From Icerya purchasi (Eukaryota > Arthropoda > Insecta > Hemiptera > Monophlebidae), in assembly GCA_039619475.1 (NCBI GenBank), contig CM077115.1, positions 395,036,557-395,100,556 on the forward strand: a DNA stretch of 64,000 nucleotides, given 5' to 3'. The notes beneath the pieces are model-generated. The model was not told where the DNA came from. It saw only the letters and a program-made list of their open reading frames with translations, and did not search any database. The stretch's first letter is position 1; the number at the start of each line of letters is the position of its first letter. A program made the translations under genes and the position numbers. Below are positions 37,154-48,179 of this stretch, piece by piece.

Positions 37154-38796
37154 CATTACGAGTATTCACTGTGAAAGCTTTAAATATTTATTAACAATTC
37201 ATTTTCTTGTATTTTCATTAATACTATAATTTATTGAATTTATTTTTTCTTTTCATTTATTCACGCCGTTATAATTAACTGTAAATAAATATTACATAAA
37301 ATATGCTAATAATTCAGAATAGCCGGTCTATTAATATAAGGACGAGTATATAGAATATGTATTATCCGAAAGAGGAATTCAGAGAGAAATGCATAAAATA
37401 TGCCGTAAATTCCGAAACCGTTTTCGGTTCGATTAAATTCGAGGTTAATGAATAAGATTTAAGTGAAGCGCGGAGACGCGGAGCGCTGCAAATTTAATTC
37501 AGGATGAGCAATTTTATCCAGTAGCTTTAAGCTGGAAGTCATTTTAGTAGTAGGCACGATAAGAGTGTTCGTCATCCGAGAGAACCGGATCAGAAAACAT
37601 TCTATTTAATCTATTATAAAAGTTCCAGGAGCGAAAGTTCATTTGGCTGGGAACTTCTTTCCCGAGAAATTCAGATACGAAAAAGACGACGTTGTTGTTG
37701 CAATAACGCCGATTCGCCTACACTAATAATGACCGTTGTCAGATCATCGGCACAATTTATTTTTATCACATTTGCGGAAAAGTTTAGCAAAAATATTTGA
37801 GTAAAAATTATGGGTATACATACATCAATTTAATTTCACGCAGAAAATTTACCAAAAAATTGGAAATTGATGTCTCGCCACCGTTAGACGCTAGACAAAA
37901 CTTTTTTGCTCGCGTGCGAGGAAACACGTGGAAACTTTTGCCAGAACGTTTTGTTTCGGTAAAAATTGAACTTATTAAATCTGCTAAAAATTACGGTAAG
38001 TTATGTCTTTCTGGCGAGCCTGATAATATAAATTTAACAAATCAACGACAAGAAAAGCAAAGACACTAAGACCGCTGCTGCACATTAAATAGTTTTATTT
38101 ATTGGTTACATAAATGTATTAATCGTAAAGTTCCTTTTCAAGAGATTTCATTGAAACAGCGATATAACCGGTGAAGTTCTGCCTTTTGCGGGATACGAAT
38201 TTGTTTGAATTCCATATGAAAGCTTTAAATTTCCATATATCTTACATTCACCTCCGATTTCTTGTCATCCCCTCCACCCAATTAAAGTTCCAAAACGCTC
38301 CAGAATTAGGTAATATTTTTTAAAAGGATCTTCCTTCTTAATCAGCGGGCTTTTAGACTGCTGTCGTAGCAGAAGCTGTCACACTTTAGCCTCACATGAA
38401 ATTTCCTTTCCTTCGGTTTAAATTCCTTTGAGAAACAACTGTTCCGTATAAACTGATAGCCTATAGAGTAGAGTGAAAATCAATCTCCGAAGTTTGTTTG
38501 AGATACATTTTCCAGCCTCATTAGTACGGAGTATTTTATTCGCGTCTGTCTGTATGCTTTATGCGTAAATAATTTTTTTCTAATAGTGCAATAGATTGTC
38601 ATAGTAAACATCAAAATGACGATTTTGAAATATCTGCCTTAAAAGAAATAATAGTAAAAATGAGTTACCGTTTTGTGTTTTTTCTTGTGGGGGGGTCTTA
38701 TTATTTTCGTTACTAAGTTTCTCTCGGGAAGTCTAATATTCGTATTTATATATATATAGCAAAAATACCGAAATTTCCCGTAGCGTATTCGTACAT

Positions 38797-38799
<3 letters not shown>
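37154..38799. other. Non-coding stretch, no recognised gene
   Basis: AT-rich DNA with short frames only; the longest, 90 codons at 37797-38069, is without recognisable similarity. Confidence 0.5.
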
Positions 38800-38872
<73 letters not shown>

Positions 38873-38902
38873 GTATATATATATATGTATATATATATAC
38901 AT
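38800..38902. repeat. (AT)n microsatellite with ATGTAT interruptions
   Basis: About 100 bp of alternating AT, interrupted by evenly spaced TATGTAT units in the right half. The open frames of alternating I and Y residues through here are artefacts. Confidence 0.95.
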
Positions 38903-39570
38903 GTGTGTGAAGTTCATAAAATAATAGAATTCGGTGATATACCAAATTCATGCTCAATAATTCGCCATCACACGATACATTTTCCGTTAATATTTTTTTT
39001 TCGCCTATATTTTTATGTTTTATTTTCCAAACAGAAATCAAGTATTTCGGTCGCTTTTTAATAATATTCGATGAGGATAAATTATTCAGCAGAGCCCCTT
39101 CGGATTTCAATACGAAACTAAATTTATCTTTATTAACGCACTTTTCTTATCTGGTACTAAAGATAACCGTCCAGCGTGTGTTTTATATAATATTCTATCT
39201 CTTAAGATGTTAATGGTTTTTTTTATTATTTAATTTCCGTTTTCCTGCGCATCCTAGCATAACGCAATTCATTATTTATTTATTAACTTCTCGCGCATTC
39301 CAATACACCATTATAATTTGCTCTCAGTAACGATCTAATTATTAATGACGCTACGTCACGCTCAGCTCGGGGTGTAGTATATTTTTTTAGTCCCATCATC
39401 AGGTGCCGTTACTTTAGGTAAGATAGCAAAGGTTGAATGCAATGCCATACAGATGCAAAAAAAATGTGCAGGCTCCTGGTCTTGAAAAGTGTAATTGTAC
39501 AGTATTTATTAAGTATATAACCGTCTGTATTGTAATTGAAAAATAAAGATATCGTTTTAATAAAAGACGG
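38903..39570. other. Non-coding stretch
   Basis: AT-rich sequence without recognised features. Confidence 0.5.
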
Positions 39571-39785
39571 GGAACAATGATGTAGTCAACTGAAAACGAT
39601 TTTTTTAAAGGAATTTTGGAGGGCTTGAAGAGGCCTGCCCCTTTACGCGGCCCAAAGGACTGAGTTATATACACATCGGACCTTCGGGCCTCGCAAGGGG
39701 CTTCACTCCTTGAGCTACCCCCGAACACTCAGTTCTGCCACTTCTATACTTTGTATAAAATGAGGAAAATTTACAACGTCATTCT
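39571..39785 (-). mobile_element. R2-related repeat, diverged copy
   Basis: On the minus strand it reads GACGTTGTAAATTTTCCTC, ATTTTATACAAAGTATAGAA, then an AAGCCCCTTGCGAGGCC block, in the same order as R2 copy 1. Beyond it lies a second CCGCGTAAAGGGGCAGGCC block and AAATCGTTTTCAGTTGACTA. The middle of the family is missing or too diverged to see. The boundaries are approximate. Confidence 0.55.
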
Positions 39786-40163
39786 TCCCGATTCCAGTAT
39801 AAAAATTAATAGTGACGTAATTCGACCACATTTATTTGTTTACAGATTCCTACAGTATATTGCATTCATTCGAATTCATTTATTTCGGTACTCCAGAGAA
39901 GAGTCGGTTTCAATTAACTATGATATTCTTCGTAAAATAAGTTTTTTTTTTTTTGAATAATCAAGGAAGAATTCGAAACCAATAAATTTAATTTACGGCT
40001 TGGATAGAAATCTCTGCTTTTATTTTAATAACGCAAGAACGTAGCAGAATTTCTTATTAATCCCAATATAAGAATAAGAAAATTAACCAGGCAGCAATTC
40101 ATTTTGTCGATACCTTGTCTTCTCATGTATACAATATATGTAACGTATTAGGATATATAATGA
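39786..40163. other. Non-coding stretch
   Basis: AT-rich; it includes GTCGGTTTCAATTAACTA near 39908, a motif shared with decayed repeat scraps near 32855 and 35010. Confidence 0.45.
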
Positions 40164-41013
40164 TTTTTTACAAAAAATAAATACCGACTTCAAGGTTTAT
40201 TTTTAAAAAAATTAATAAAAATGCACTAGAAAGTAAAAAATAATTACTTCCGGTAAGAAATATATATCAGAGTGATATACCCTTAAAGGTAATATCGTAA
40301 TTCGTATACAACATTCACACCTTAATCAAAGTTGGCATTAAATTCATATTACAATATCTAAGAACAATTTAATGAACACATTTATTGCAGTTTTTAATTA
40401 TTATTTTAATATGAATTTGATGCCGACTCTGATTAAGGTATTAATGTTATCTAAGAATTACGATATTACCTTTAAGGGTATATCACTCTGATATATATTT
40501 TCTTATCGGGAGTAATTATTTTTTACTTTTTAGTGCATTTTTAAATTTTTATAATAAACCTTGAAGTCGGTATTTATTTTTTGTAAAAAAACATTTTATT
40601 TTTTACTTTTTAGTGCATTTGTATTCAATTAAATTAAAACATTTTAATAAGAACAGATATTTCCACGCTAAAAACATCAAAAGCTACATTTCCATGGTAA
40701 TTTGGCAAATTTATAGTATTTTAAGTCAATAAATCTAATCCGACAATGAAAAGCATCCAAAAAGCTTCAATCTTCCGCATTATTAAGGATAACTCAAAAA
40801 CTACCGGTCAGATCTTGATCAAATTTAAATGGGGCCGCATGAGAAACACCACCTTTCAAATAAAAGAAGAATCATCAAAATCGGTTCACCTAGAAGAAAG
40901 TTCTGTGGTAACACACATAAAAGAATAAAATAAAAAAAAAAAAAAAAAATAAATAAAATGAAATAGAAATACAGTCGAATTGAATACCTCCTCCTTTTTT
41001 GAAGTCGGTTAAA
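40164..41013 (+). mobile_element. R1 composite repeat, copy B (most complete)
   Basis: The foldback has a left arm at 40164-40350 and a right arm at 40408-40590, each about 185 bp, around a 57-base loop. Both arms start with AAAAAATAAATACCGACTTC in inverted orientation. The tail (40591-41013) holds CATTTCCATGGTAATTTGGC, a 60-codon open frame (40746-40928) beginning MKSIQKASIFRIIKDNSKTT, an A-rich patch, and the terminus CCTCCTCC then TTTTTTGAAGTCGGTTAAA. The motif ACCGACTTCAA or its complement thus occurs three times: at the left end, at the end of the foldback, and at the right terminus. It carries no enzyme gene. Confidence 0.85.
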
Positions 41014-41061
41014 GAAGAAATGATAGTGCTCGGACTATGAACAACGTTGTCATCAACATAG

Positions 41062-41459
41062 ATATGTATATATATATATTTATAATTCGGCCGCATTGGC
41101 CTCGCAAGGAGCTGTGTCCCTTGACCAATCTTGCTTTCAATTCTGTCTCTTTCTCTTTTATACGTTGTATAAAATGATCAAAATTTACAATCTAATTCTT
41201 TCTGGCATCAACACAAAAAATATAATATAATCACAAAAATCCTATCCTAGCATTTGACTTTCATTACATAAAATTAGGATATTTTTTTGTTACATAAAAT
41301 AGTGACATTTTTCGTTATAAAGTCTAATATAGGTGACGGCCTAATTAATATATATGAAGTCGGTAAAAATTAAAAAATATAACAAACGTTACATAAAATT
41401 GGGAAATTTTTTGAAACATTTTTTCCAATGGGGGTTGGCCTAAGAATTACGTTGTAATT
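41062..41459 (-). mobile_element. R2 repeat, copy 2 (inverted)
   Basis: It holds the same ordered blocks as copy 1, on the minus strand: ATTACAACGTAATTCTTAGGCC at 41459-41438, TTTTATGTAACGTTTGTTAT, TGTTGATGCCAGAAAGAATT, ATTTTATACAACGTATAAAAG, GGTCAAGGGACACAGCTCCTTG and GCGGCCGAATTATAAAT. A short ACCGACTTC (about 41345-41353, minus strand) marks the place where the next copy carries R1-type sequence. Confidence 0.75.
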
Positions 41460-41485
41460 AAGATATATTAATTACAACGTAATTC
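41444..41485. repeat. 18-bp perfect inverted repeat at R2 head-to-head junction
   Basis: Arms 41444-41461 and 41468-41485 (GAATTACGTTGTAATTAA and its complement) are perfect, with a 6-base spacer GATATA. They are the left ends of two R2 copies facing each other. Confidence 0.9.
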
Positions 41486-41555
41486 TGAAGCCGGCTCATA
41501 CTACAAAAAAAATTGCCCAAATTTATGTAACGTTTGTTATATTATTTTAATTTTT

Positions 41556-42125
41556 ACCGACTTCCAAAAGAAGGAGGTTGTTCGTCGCATATGTTTTTTT
41601 TTTTATGCTTGTTCGTGCATAACACATATTTATATAGACCGATTTTACTTTGTCTATTAGAAAGAGGACCATTCAACTTAGGTACCACCATGTGAGTAAT
41701 AATGAAAATCGGTGAACATAAATTGTGAATTTATCAAAAAACGTGATAAAATGTGCTCCCTTTGGATAATTTTTTTTTATTATTGTAACAGAGGCGGTTG
41801 AATTAAAATGCTATCAATTTGCGAAATTACGATGAAAATGTAGCTTTGTTACCGACCTCTAAAAAGAAGGAGGTTACGCGTTCGTCGTGTTTTTTTTTTT
41901 TTGTTTTTACGTTTGTTTGCGCATAATTTACATTCATATGGACCGATTTTACTAATTATTTGTCTATTAGAAAGTGTACCCTACTCAGACCATGTGAGTT
42001 CCGATGAAATATAAACTGAGTATTGGTCAAAAAACGTAAAAAAATGTGGCCTCTTTAGATCATTTTTTTTTTCTTCATATTTTTTATTGGTATAACAGAG
42101 ATGGTGATTGACTTAAAATATCCAT
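41556..42125 (-). mobile_element. Tandem pair of diverged R1 tail units, reverse orientation
   Basis: Units 41556-41850 and 41851-42125 each begin ACCGAC(T/C)(T/C) then AAGAAGGAGGTT, and share TTGTTCG/TTTGCGCATAA, GACCGATTTTACT, TGTCTATTAGAAAG, CATGTGAG and AACAGAG-TGGT in order. These are the complement of the R1 tail terminus with a longer interior. The units are head-to-tail, about 295 bp each. More R1-type sequence (GCCATGGAAATGTAACTTTT) follows at about 42350-42490, after a LINE fragment. Confidence 0.65.
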
Positions 42126-42285
42126 CTCTTTCTGCTGAATGTTCTGCTCTCTACTTCAGTCTGCTGCGACTTGGTCTTCCTACTCCATAATGCGCCTCTT
42201 ATGTTCTATCTTTCCTCTCTCCGCAGATTATTCCTTTTATTTGTTCCTTTCTCTTAACAATATCTGACCGTATCAAGATATAATT
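42125..42285 (+). pseudogene. Short LINE ORF2 C-terminal fragment
   Basis: One frame reads PSLSAECSALYFSLLRLGLP, then a stop, then CASYVLSFLSPQIIPFICSF and LLTISDRIKI before a stop near 42280. The second half resembles CASRILSFPSPSIILF of the fragment at 14310-14758, and the first half resembles the ECSS...LYSNLLGLDFPTP stretch of the element at 4614-5757. It is therefore the extreme C-terminus of an I-superfamily LINE lying inside R1/R2 repeat sequence. Poly(T) and poly(C) runs follow. About 50 residues remain, with no function. Confidence 0.6.
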
Positions 42286-42690
42286 GATTCTTTTTTTTTC
42301 TAATGGTTTATGAGTAAACCGGTTGACCCCCCCCCCCCCAAATACTATCAATTTGCCAAATTGCCATGGAAATGTAACTTTTGGTGTTTTTATCGTTGAA
42401 ATGCAGTTCGAAATATAGAAATCGTTTTTTGTTGTTTTTTTTTAAAGCGTAAAATATAAAGAATAATGTGATAAAAAAGTTGATATTTAGCGATATTAAA
42501 TAATATTGGGATATTTTTTTTCGTTTGTAAAATCTAATGCGGCCCGGCCTACGAATTACGTTGTAAATTTTGAGATCACTCTATACAAAGTATAGAAAAG
42601 AAAGGAACAGAAATGTGAGCAAGAGCGGTTAGATGAACACAGCCCCTTGCGAGGCCAAAATGGGCGAGTTATATATATATATATATATGT

Positions 42691-43399
42691 ATGAATATTC
42701 CCTTATTAATTAATTGCTTTATTCATTCATTCATTCATTGCATTAATTCGTATGCGGAAAAAATAATCATCCTTCCCGTTTAAAGAAATAAACTGAAATT
42801 AAAAACACTCGGAGGAATTGAGTAGAATAAATTATTGTTTTGGTCTTGTAAATTGCTTAGTGAAGAAGGATTTTTTTTTTTTTTACTCTGCCGCTATGTA
42901 TCAAACGTTTACCCGTGGAAAGTAATTTAGCGCTGTAAACCTTCTCTGCTCCTCCTTCCGGCAACGGTGTGCAACATTTCCGCGCTCCTCGGAATGGTAT
43001 TAGCGAATAGTAGTTTTTCGGGGGCGGGGCACCTACATAGTATTATAAGTATCCGGAAAGAAAAAGAATTACTAGAGATAAAAGTATTACGTTAACTGGT
43101 GTATCGGCGAACCCTGAATGTGCGGTTTAGTGAATATTTAATAATTTAACCGGGCAACCGGGGTAGACTGTGTTGTTTGTGGCGGGGAGTAGTCGACTGT
43201 TGTGCAGTTAATTAGGAAAATTGTGTAGATTCGCGCAGTTAAAGTGTCAGGACGATTGAATAATTGAGCGGCATATAGCGTTACTAATACGCGCGAGCAT
43301 CGCTAATAGGCGTTGCAGCGGCTTAGGCCGATAATTTGAGAAACGGTGAAATTTACATATAGCGACGTGCGTTGTGTAGGCATGCGCGCCAAAGTCATG
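42691..43399. other. Non-coding stretch with (TTCA)n
   Basis: A TTCATTCA run lies at about 42719-42738, followed by AT-rich DNA. No gene was seen. Confidence 0.5.
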
Positions 43400-44080
43400 T
43401 TTAATAATATTGCCATTAATTTTCGTTATTAATTATCATCGGCCAACATGTGAAGAAACAGGCTCCGAACTTGGCCTGACACATATTTCCAGTGGCGGTA
43501 GTAGGCGGGCGTGAGCGTGTTGCCGTTCGCAGCTGGCGGCAGTCTACGGGCATCGGTTCAGCTTCTTCCTGTTCGACGGCGGATCGGGTCGATTACTGAA
43601 TTTTTAATAAAGTGAACATTTATCGATCAAGAGTGGGCCCCGCACGATAAACAGCGCCGTATATTCGCGGTAATAAAGAAAATTGAACCGATTAATAATT
43701 GCTTAATTAGCATAAAATGAAAGCGCTGCACCAGTCTGTTCCGTCGCTAACCGTACTAATTAACGATGTGCCCAACAACGCCGCCATTTACAACAAAGAT
43801 TCCCTTCGATCCGGCGGCCGTGGGAAATCAGCAGGTTCCGCAGTCGGCACGGTAATTACACCGAATAAGCCGACCCTCTAGGCCGCTAAAATGGACTCTG
43901 CACGCAGTCTCGAAAGAGTTTAAGCGGGAATTTGCCTTTTTGCGCTACTTTCCGTGCTAATAGGCTACTACGATTAAAGGTTCAGTGGAAACACGTGTCA
44001 GAACAAGACAGTGCAGAAATGCAACGGGAAATTTACCTCAATCGGACGTAGAGTTTGAAGGAAATGCAGCGGCATTTAGC
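43400..44080. promoter_or_regulatory. Candidate Hox-region regulatory block
   Basis: This block is less AT-rich and lower in homopolymers than its flanks, and dense in homeodomain-type cores: TTAATTTTCGTTATTAATTA near 43413, TTTTTAATAAAG near 43600, GGTAATAAAG near 43669, GATTAATAATTGCTTAATTA near 43690. It includes AATAAA/ATAAAC forms resembling posterior-Hox (TTTAT) sites. There is no open frame. This is inference from composition and motif density; conservation in related species is the decisive test. Confidence 0.25.
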
Positions 44081-46440
44081 TTGTGACTGATTGCCAGTGC
44101 TGTTTCTCTGCTGAAGGTGAAAGAAAAAAATTATGCGAGAAATATTCGGTGTTGTGAGGTGCCAAATGTAAATAGTATTATAATCGAACGAAGGAAGGGT
44201 TTAGCTGAGACATCCATCGTTCCGTAGGATGCTCGAAGTTAGAACAATTCATAACCGCCGGTCGATCTTGTCAAAGTGGGGCGGGTGACTATCACATTTT
44301 CCGATGGACTGTTGAGGAATAGCCGTCCGCACTATTAGATGAAGGAAAACCGTGTATAAGGACGGTTGAAAATGCGCAAGGACGCCAAATAAATAAAAAG
44401 TAAAATATATTTCCTTTGTTTTAGTTTAAAGGAAATACCTTTTTTTCCAGGTTTATTTGTTATATGAAGAAAAGAAAAAAAGGAATAAAAAAACCCGAAA
44501 ATATTGCACAACAAAAAATATAATAAAGTGATTCCATGTAGGGACAAGAAGAAATATTGAGAGGTGAAACTTAGTTACGTAGTTGACATAGCTTTAAGAA
44601 AAGTGAGAAAGAAGATTCTAGTGAAAGAACGAGATTGTGTGGTGATTCGAGAGTGTAAATAGACAATATGGCCACATTTACAATAAAGTAGTACAGCTTC
44701 GTACATTATTAGTACGTGACAGGTGAACAGTGTGAGCTATAACTGAGCGGAACTCACTCTCCGCAGAATATAACTGAAAAACGCACACGTCTGTTGATTA
44801 GACTTTTTTTTATGTTCGTTAATACGGCATCTACCGAATATGTGAAAAATCGTTTCCATTTCTAACATATTTTTAATTTGAACAATTGAATTTTGTTACA
44901 AATTAAAAAATACTCGTATTATACCCCTCAGTGACACGTAGTTACTTAATGTACCGGTAATGTAGTATCGCCTGAGATTTAGTAAATACACCCGAAGAAA
45001 GCTCAGCGATGATCTGTGAAAGTAATGGATTTTCATAAACTAACGAAAGCACCGACATAGATGAATACAAAGGGTCTGCGGATAGAATGATCAGAGTTAA
45101 TTTCTAAGGAATCTTTACGAATTGTTCGAATTAAATTTTAATAGTTTTACAATTAAACTACTTCAGTTTCCGTTGTTCATTGTTTAAAGTTCTTTTCGAT
45201 TTATATATCTACGTTTTTTTTTATCGTTTTCGCGTTAAATTATCTTATCGTTTTCGCTGGTCGGAATTGTTCTCTATTTATTTCGATGTTTCAATGGAAA
45301 CTGAAAAAAGGAATGTTCTAATGTTCTCTTGTTTTCTTTTTCTTTTTTCTTTTTTTATGGAATAGCGAAGGTTAACGTTTAACGTTTCGAAATTGCGTGC
45401 CAAAAACTTATTACAGAGAAAGAAAGAATTTCGCTAATATAAAATGGTAAAATTGTTACAAGTTTCAATAATATTTCGTAATTGCCTTAGCCTATTATAC
45501 ATACGCAGATGTATTCGTAAAACTTTCATCTCTAATGAGTGTGTCCGAGTTTAGATTGGTTAGAGACTGCTTCGACAGAAAAAAAAAGGAATAGCCATAT
45601 ATATTTGTTAATTCCCCGGACTGTGTAAAGTAGAAAATAGAAGAGAATTTATCGAAATTAAAATACGTACAGTCTATTTAGAATATTGAAGTTATGCCTA
45701 CGACGTTGTTAATACTTAGTGTATAAATAGCGCGTTGATTTCTTAAAATTAATCGAGAAAATAAAATATACGTTTCAAGTTCTAGTGTAAAATTAATTAC
45801 AATAGTTTCAGTTTAATCGGGTGTTTTTTCTTCAATTAATTTTTCCTACAATTCCACCGTCTGCTAAGTAGAACTTGTGATTTAGTGATAAAGTAACAAA
45901 GTATAACTGATCGAAACCTTTGGATTAATTAAGCCGAAATCATTTTAAATTGTAAACGCTAAAACTGTTAATACTAAAATTGTAAGTAAATTAAATTAAA
46001 ATTAAACATTACCTGCGGTTTCGGGAAATTTCGATATTCTGTCAAGAGTTTCCCTTGGTTCAAATCAAACCCAAGAAAGAGCTCTCTCGATCGATCGAGG
46101 CGGTGTTATTATCACGCGGAGAGAGGCATATCCGTACTAATTTTCTTTAAATTTTTACTTCTAAACTGGGTTTTTCGTACATTTACTTTGCCGACTTTAT
46201 TTAGATGTTTAACATTGCGCAAAAAAAAAAAAAACAACAAACAATTAACCGTTGATCAACTCAAATTCGGTAGTAGCAAATATTTCGACTTCACCGTATT
46301 TCCGCTTGCGCGACTTCCCAGATATTTTAAATTCGCTAGCTTATTCCGGTGAAAAATACGACATTTTACTCGAAATTCCCGATAACTTAAAACATGGACG
46401 ACACCAAAAATATACTATTTAAAATAATTATAAAGTGTAT
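44081..46440. other. Non-coding stretch, no recognised gene
   Basis: AT-rich, with short frames only. No repeat structure was identified. Confidence 0.5.
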
Positions 46441-46447
46441 TCACCAC

Positions 46448-46500
46448 CATGATTATGGAGCAGTGTCTCCGAAACATGCCGGCGTAATAAATTTTTAAGG
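46448..46500 (+). repeat. Solo arm related to the foldback at 20839-21074
   Basis: The order CACCA-C...GATT...ATGG-G, CAGTGTCTCCGAAACATGCC, then TTTTTAAGG parallels the inner right arm of the 20.9-kb foldback (GATTCCATGGGACTGTGTTC then TCGAAACATGCCG). No inverted partner lies nearby. Confidence 0.45.
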
Positions 46501-46840
46501 TATTAATTGTTTTCCAGTCAGTGGATTGTTTATACAATTTTATTAATTCGGAAGAAGACGTGTGTGTAAAAACACTTTATAAAAAAAAATCATTACCCTC
46601 TACATTTAACTGCCACTTTTCAAATTTACGTCTATTGTCAAGTAATATTCATATATGGGGTTAGTGGCGCTAGTGTATTTATTCGCATTATTTAATAAAT
46701 TAGAGTACCGAAACCACAACATAGAGTTGAGAGGTTATTGAAATTCTTCAGACCGATGCCTAGCATTTTCTGGAAAATATTAAAAACTCACGGAGATAGT
46801 TTTTATATATATATATATATATTTAGATAGATATATGTAT

Positions 46841-46948
46841 TTAATTAATATCGCGAACCGGAAATATATTTATTTGATTCATAAATACGTGTGAAAACCA
46901 ACATGATTTTTGTGTTAAATATATTTCCGGTTCATGATATTAATTATA
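46841..46948. repeat. Inverted repeat with 46-base spacer region
   Basis: A left arm at about 46841-46871 (GAACCGGAAATATATTTA and TTAATTAATATC) and a right arm at about 46915-46948 (TTAAATATATTTCCGGTTC and GATATTAATTA) pair over about 31 positions with 2-3 mismatches. The loop is AT-rich. Function is unknown. Confidence 0.75.
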
Positions 46949-47278
46949 AACAACTCTAACCTAGCATATTAATCATTCGCCTTATTGCACTCCGGAGGAT
47001 TACGCGATCAAAATAAAAATAATTAAAAATACGAATAACACATATCTTGATGAGTCGTAGAAACAGCTTTCCCGGAACATTATTGGAGCTAAAAAAAAAA
47101 ACAAAAAAAAAACAATAATTACCCTCCGCAGCCTTCGAGAATTTGAAAGGGAAAAAAGATTAAAAAAAGCGACGGAAAATATTAGTAATAAAATCGGTAC
47201 AACGTAGAAATTTCAAGAATATTCGAAAATCAGCCTTTTTCTTTTCTCATATAATTTCTTTATAAAATAAATAAAATG

Positions 47279-47872
47279 TTTTTTTTATAAAAAAATAAAT
47301 ACCGATTTTAAGGTTTATTTTAAAAATGCACTAAAAAGTAAAAAATAATTACTCCCGATAAAAAATATATGTATATCAGGGTGTGTACCCTTAAAGGTAA
47401 TATCGTAATTTTTATACAAAACATTAATACCTTAATCAGAGTCGGCATCAAATTCATATTACAATATCTAAGAACAATTTAATGAACATTTAATGTGCAG
47501 TTTTTAATTATTATTAATGTTTTGTATAAAAATTACGATATTACATTTAGGGGGGTACATCACCCTGATATACATATATTTTTTATCGGGAGTAATTATT
47601 TTTTAATTTTTAGTGCATTTTTAAATTTTTATAATAAATCTTCAAGTATCGGTATTTATTTTTTGTAAAAAAACATTTTATTTTACAATTTTTAGCGTTA
47701 TACTTGAATTTTTTTCTTGTTAAAAATTAATATTTTTTCACATTATTCTCCATACTCTCCATACTTCATAGTTAAAAAAAATCGATTTCTTTATTTTGAA
47801 CTGCATTTCCACGGTAAAAAACATCAAAAGCTACATTTCCACGGTAATTCGATTTAAGTCAACCGCTTCCGC

Positions 47873-47906
<34 letters not shown>

Positions 47907-48179
47907 AAGCTAAATCTAACCCGATGATGAAACCCCAACATGAATGAAAAGCATTCAAAAAGCTTCAATTTCCCGCATTATTAAGGATAACTCAAAAACT
48001 ACTGGTCAGATCATGATCAAATTTAAATGGGACCATATGAGAAGCACCAGCTTTCAAATAAAAGAAGAATCATTAAAATCGGTTCACCTAGAAAAAATTT
48101 CTGAGGTAACATACATAAAAAAGAAAAAAAAAAAATACAGTTGAATTGAGAACCTACTCCTTTTTCTGATGTCAGTTAA
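47279..48179 (+). mobile_element. R1 composite repeat, copy C
   Basis: It has the same layout as copy B. The foldback loop is shortened and part of the right inner arm is missing. The tail carries an extra AT-rich insert (about 47690-47800), a poly(A) run at about 47876-47903, the open frame MKSIQKASISRIIKDNSKTT (47944-48144), and a decayed terminus TTTTTCTGATGTCAGTTAAA in place of GAAGTCGGTT. It is the most diverged of the three. Confidence 0.8.

Larger units (their letters stand above)
41468..42690 (+). mobile_element. R2 repeat, copy 3, interrupted by R1-type and LINE sequence
   Basis: The left part (41468-41555) has the R2 start TTACAACGTAATTCTGAAG and GTTTGTTATATTATT. The right part resumes at about 42500 with GAATTACGTTGTAAATTTTG, TACAAAGTATAGAA, CACAGCCCCTTGCGAGGCC and an (AT)n end. 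In between lie R1-type sequence and a LINE fragment. Nested insertion is the simplest reading. Confidence 0.6.

Noticed and set aside
38639..39110. Open frames of alternating Ile and Tyr
   Set aside because: Translation of an (AT)n microsatellite.
46088..46100. CTCGATCGATCGAG short palindrome
   Set aside because: Simple GATC repetition, too short to interpret.
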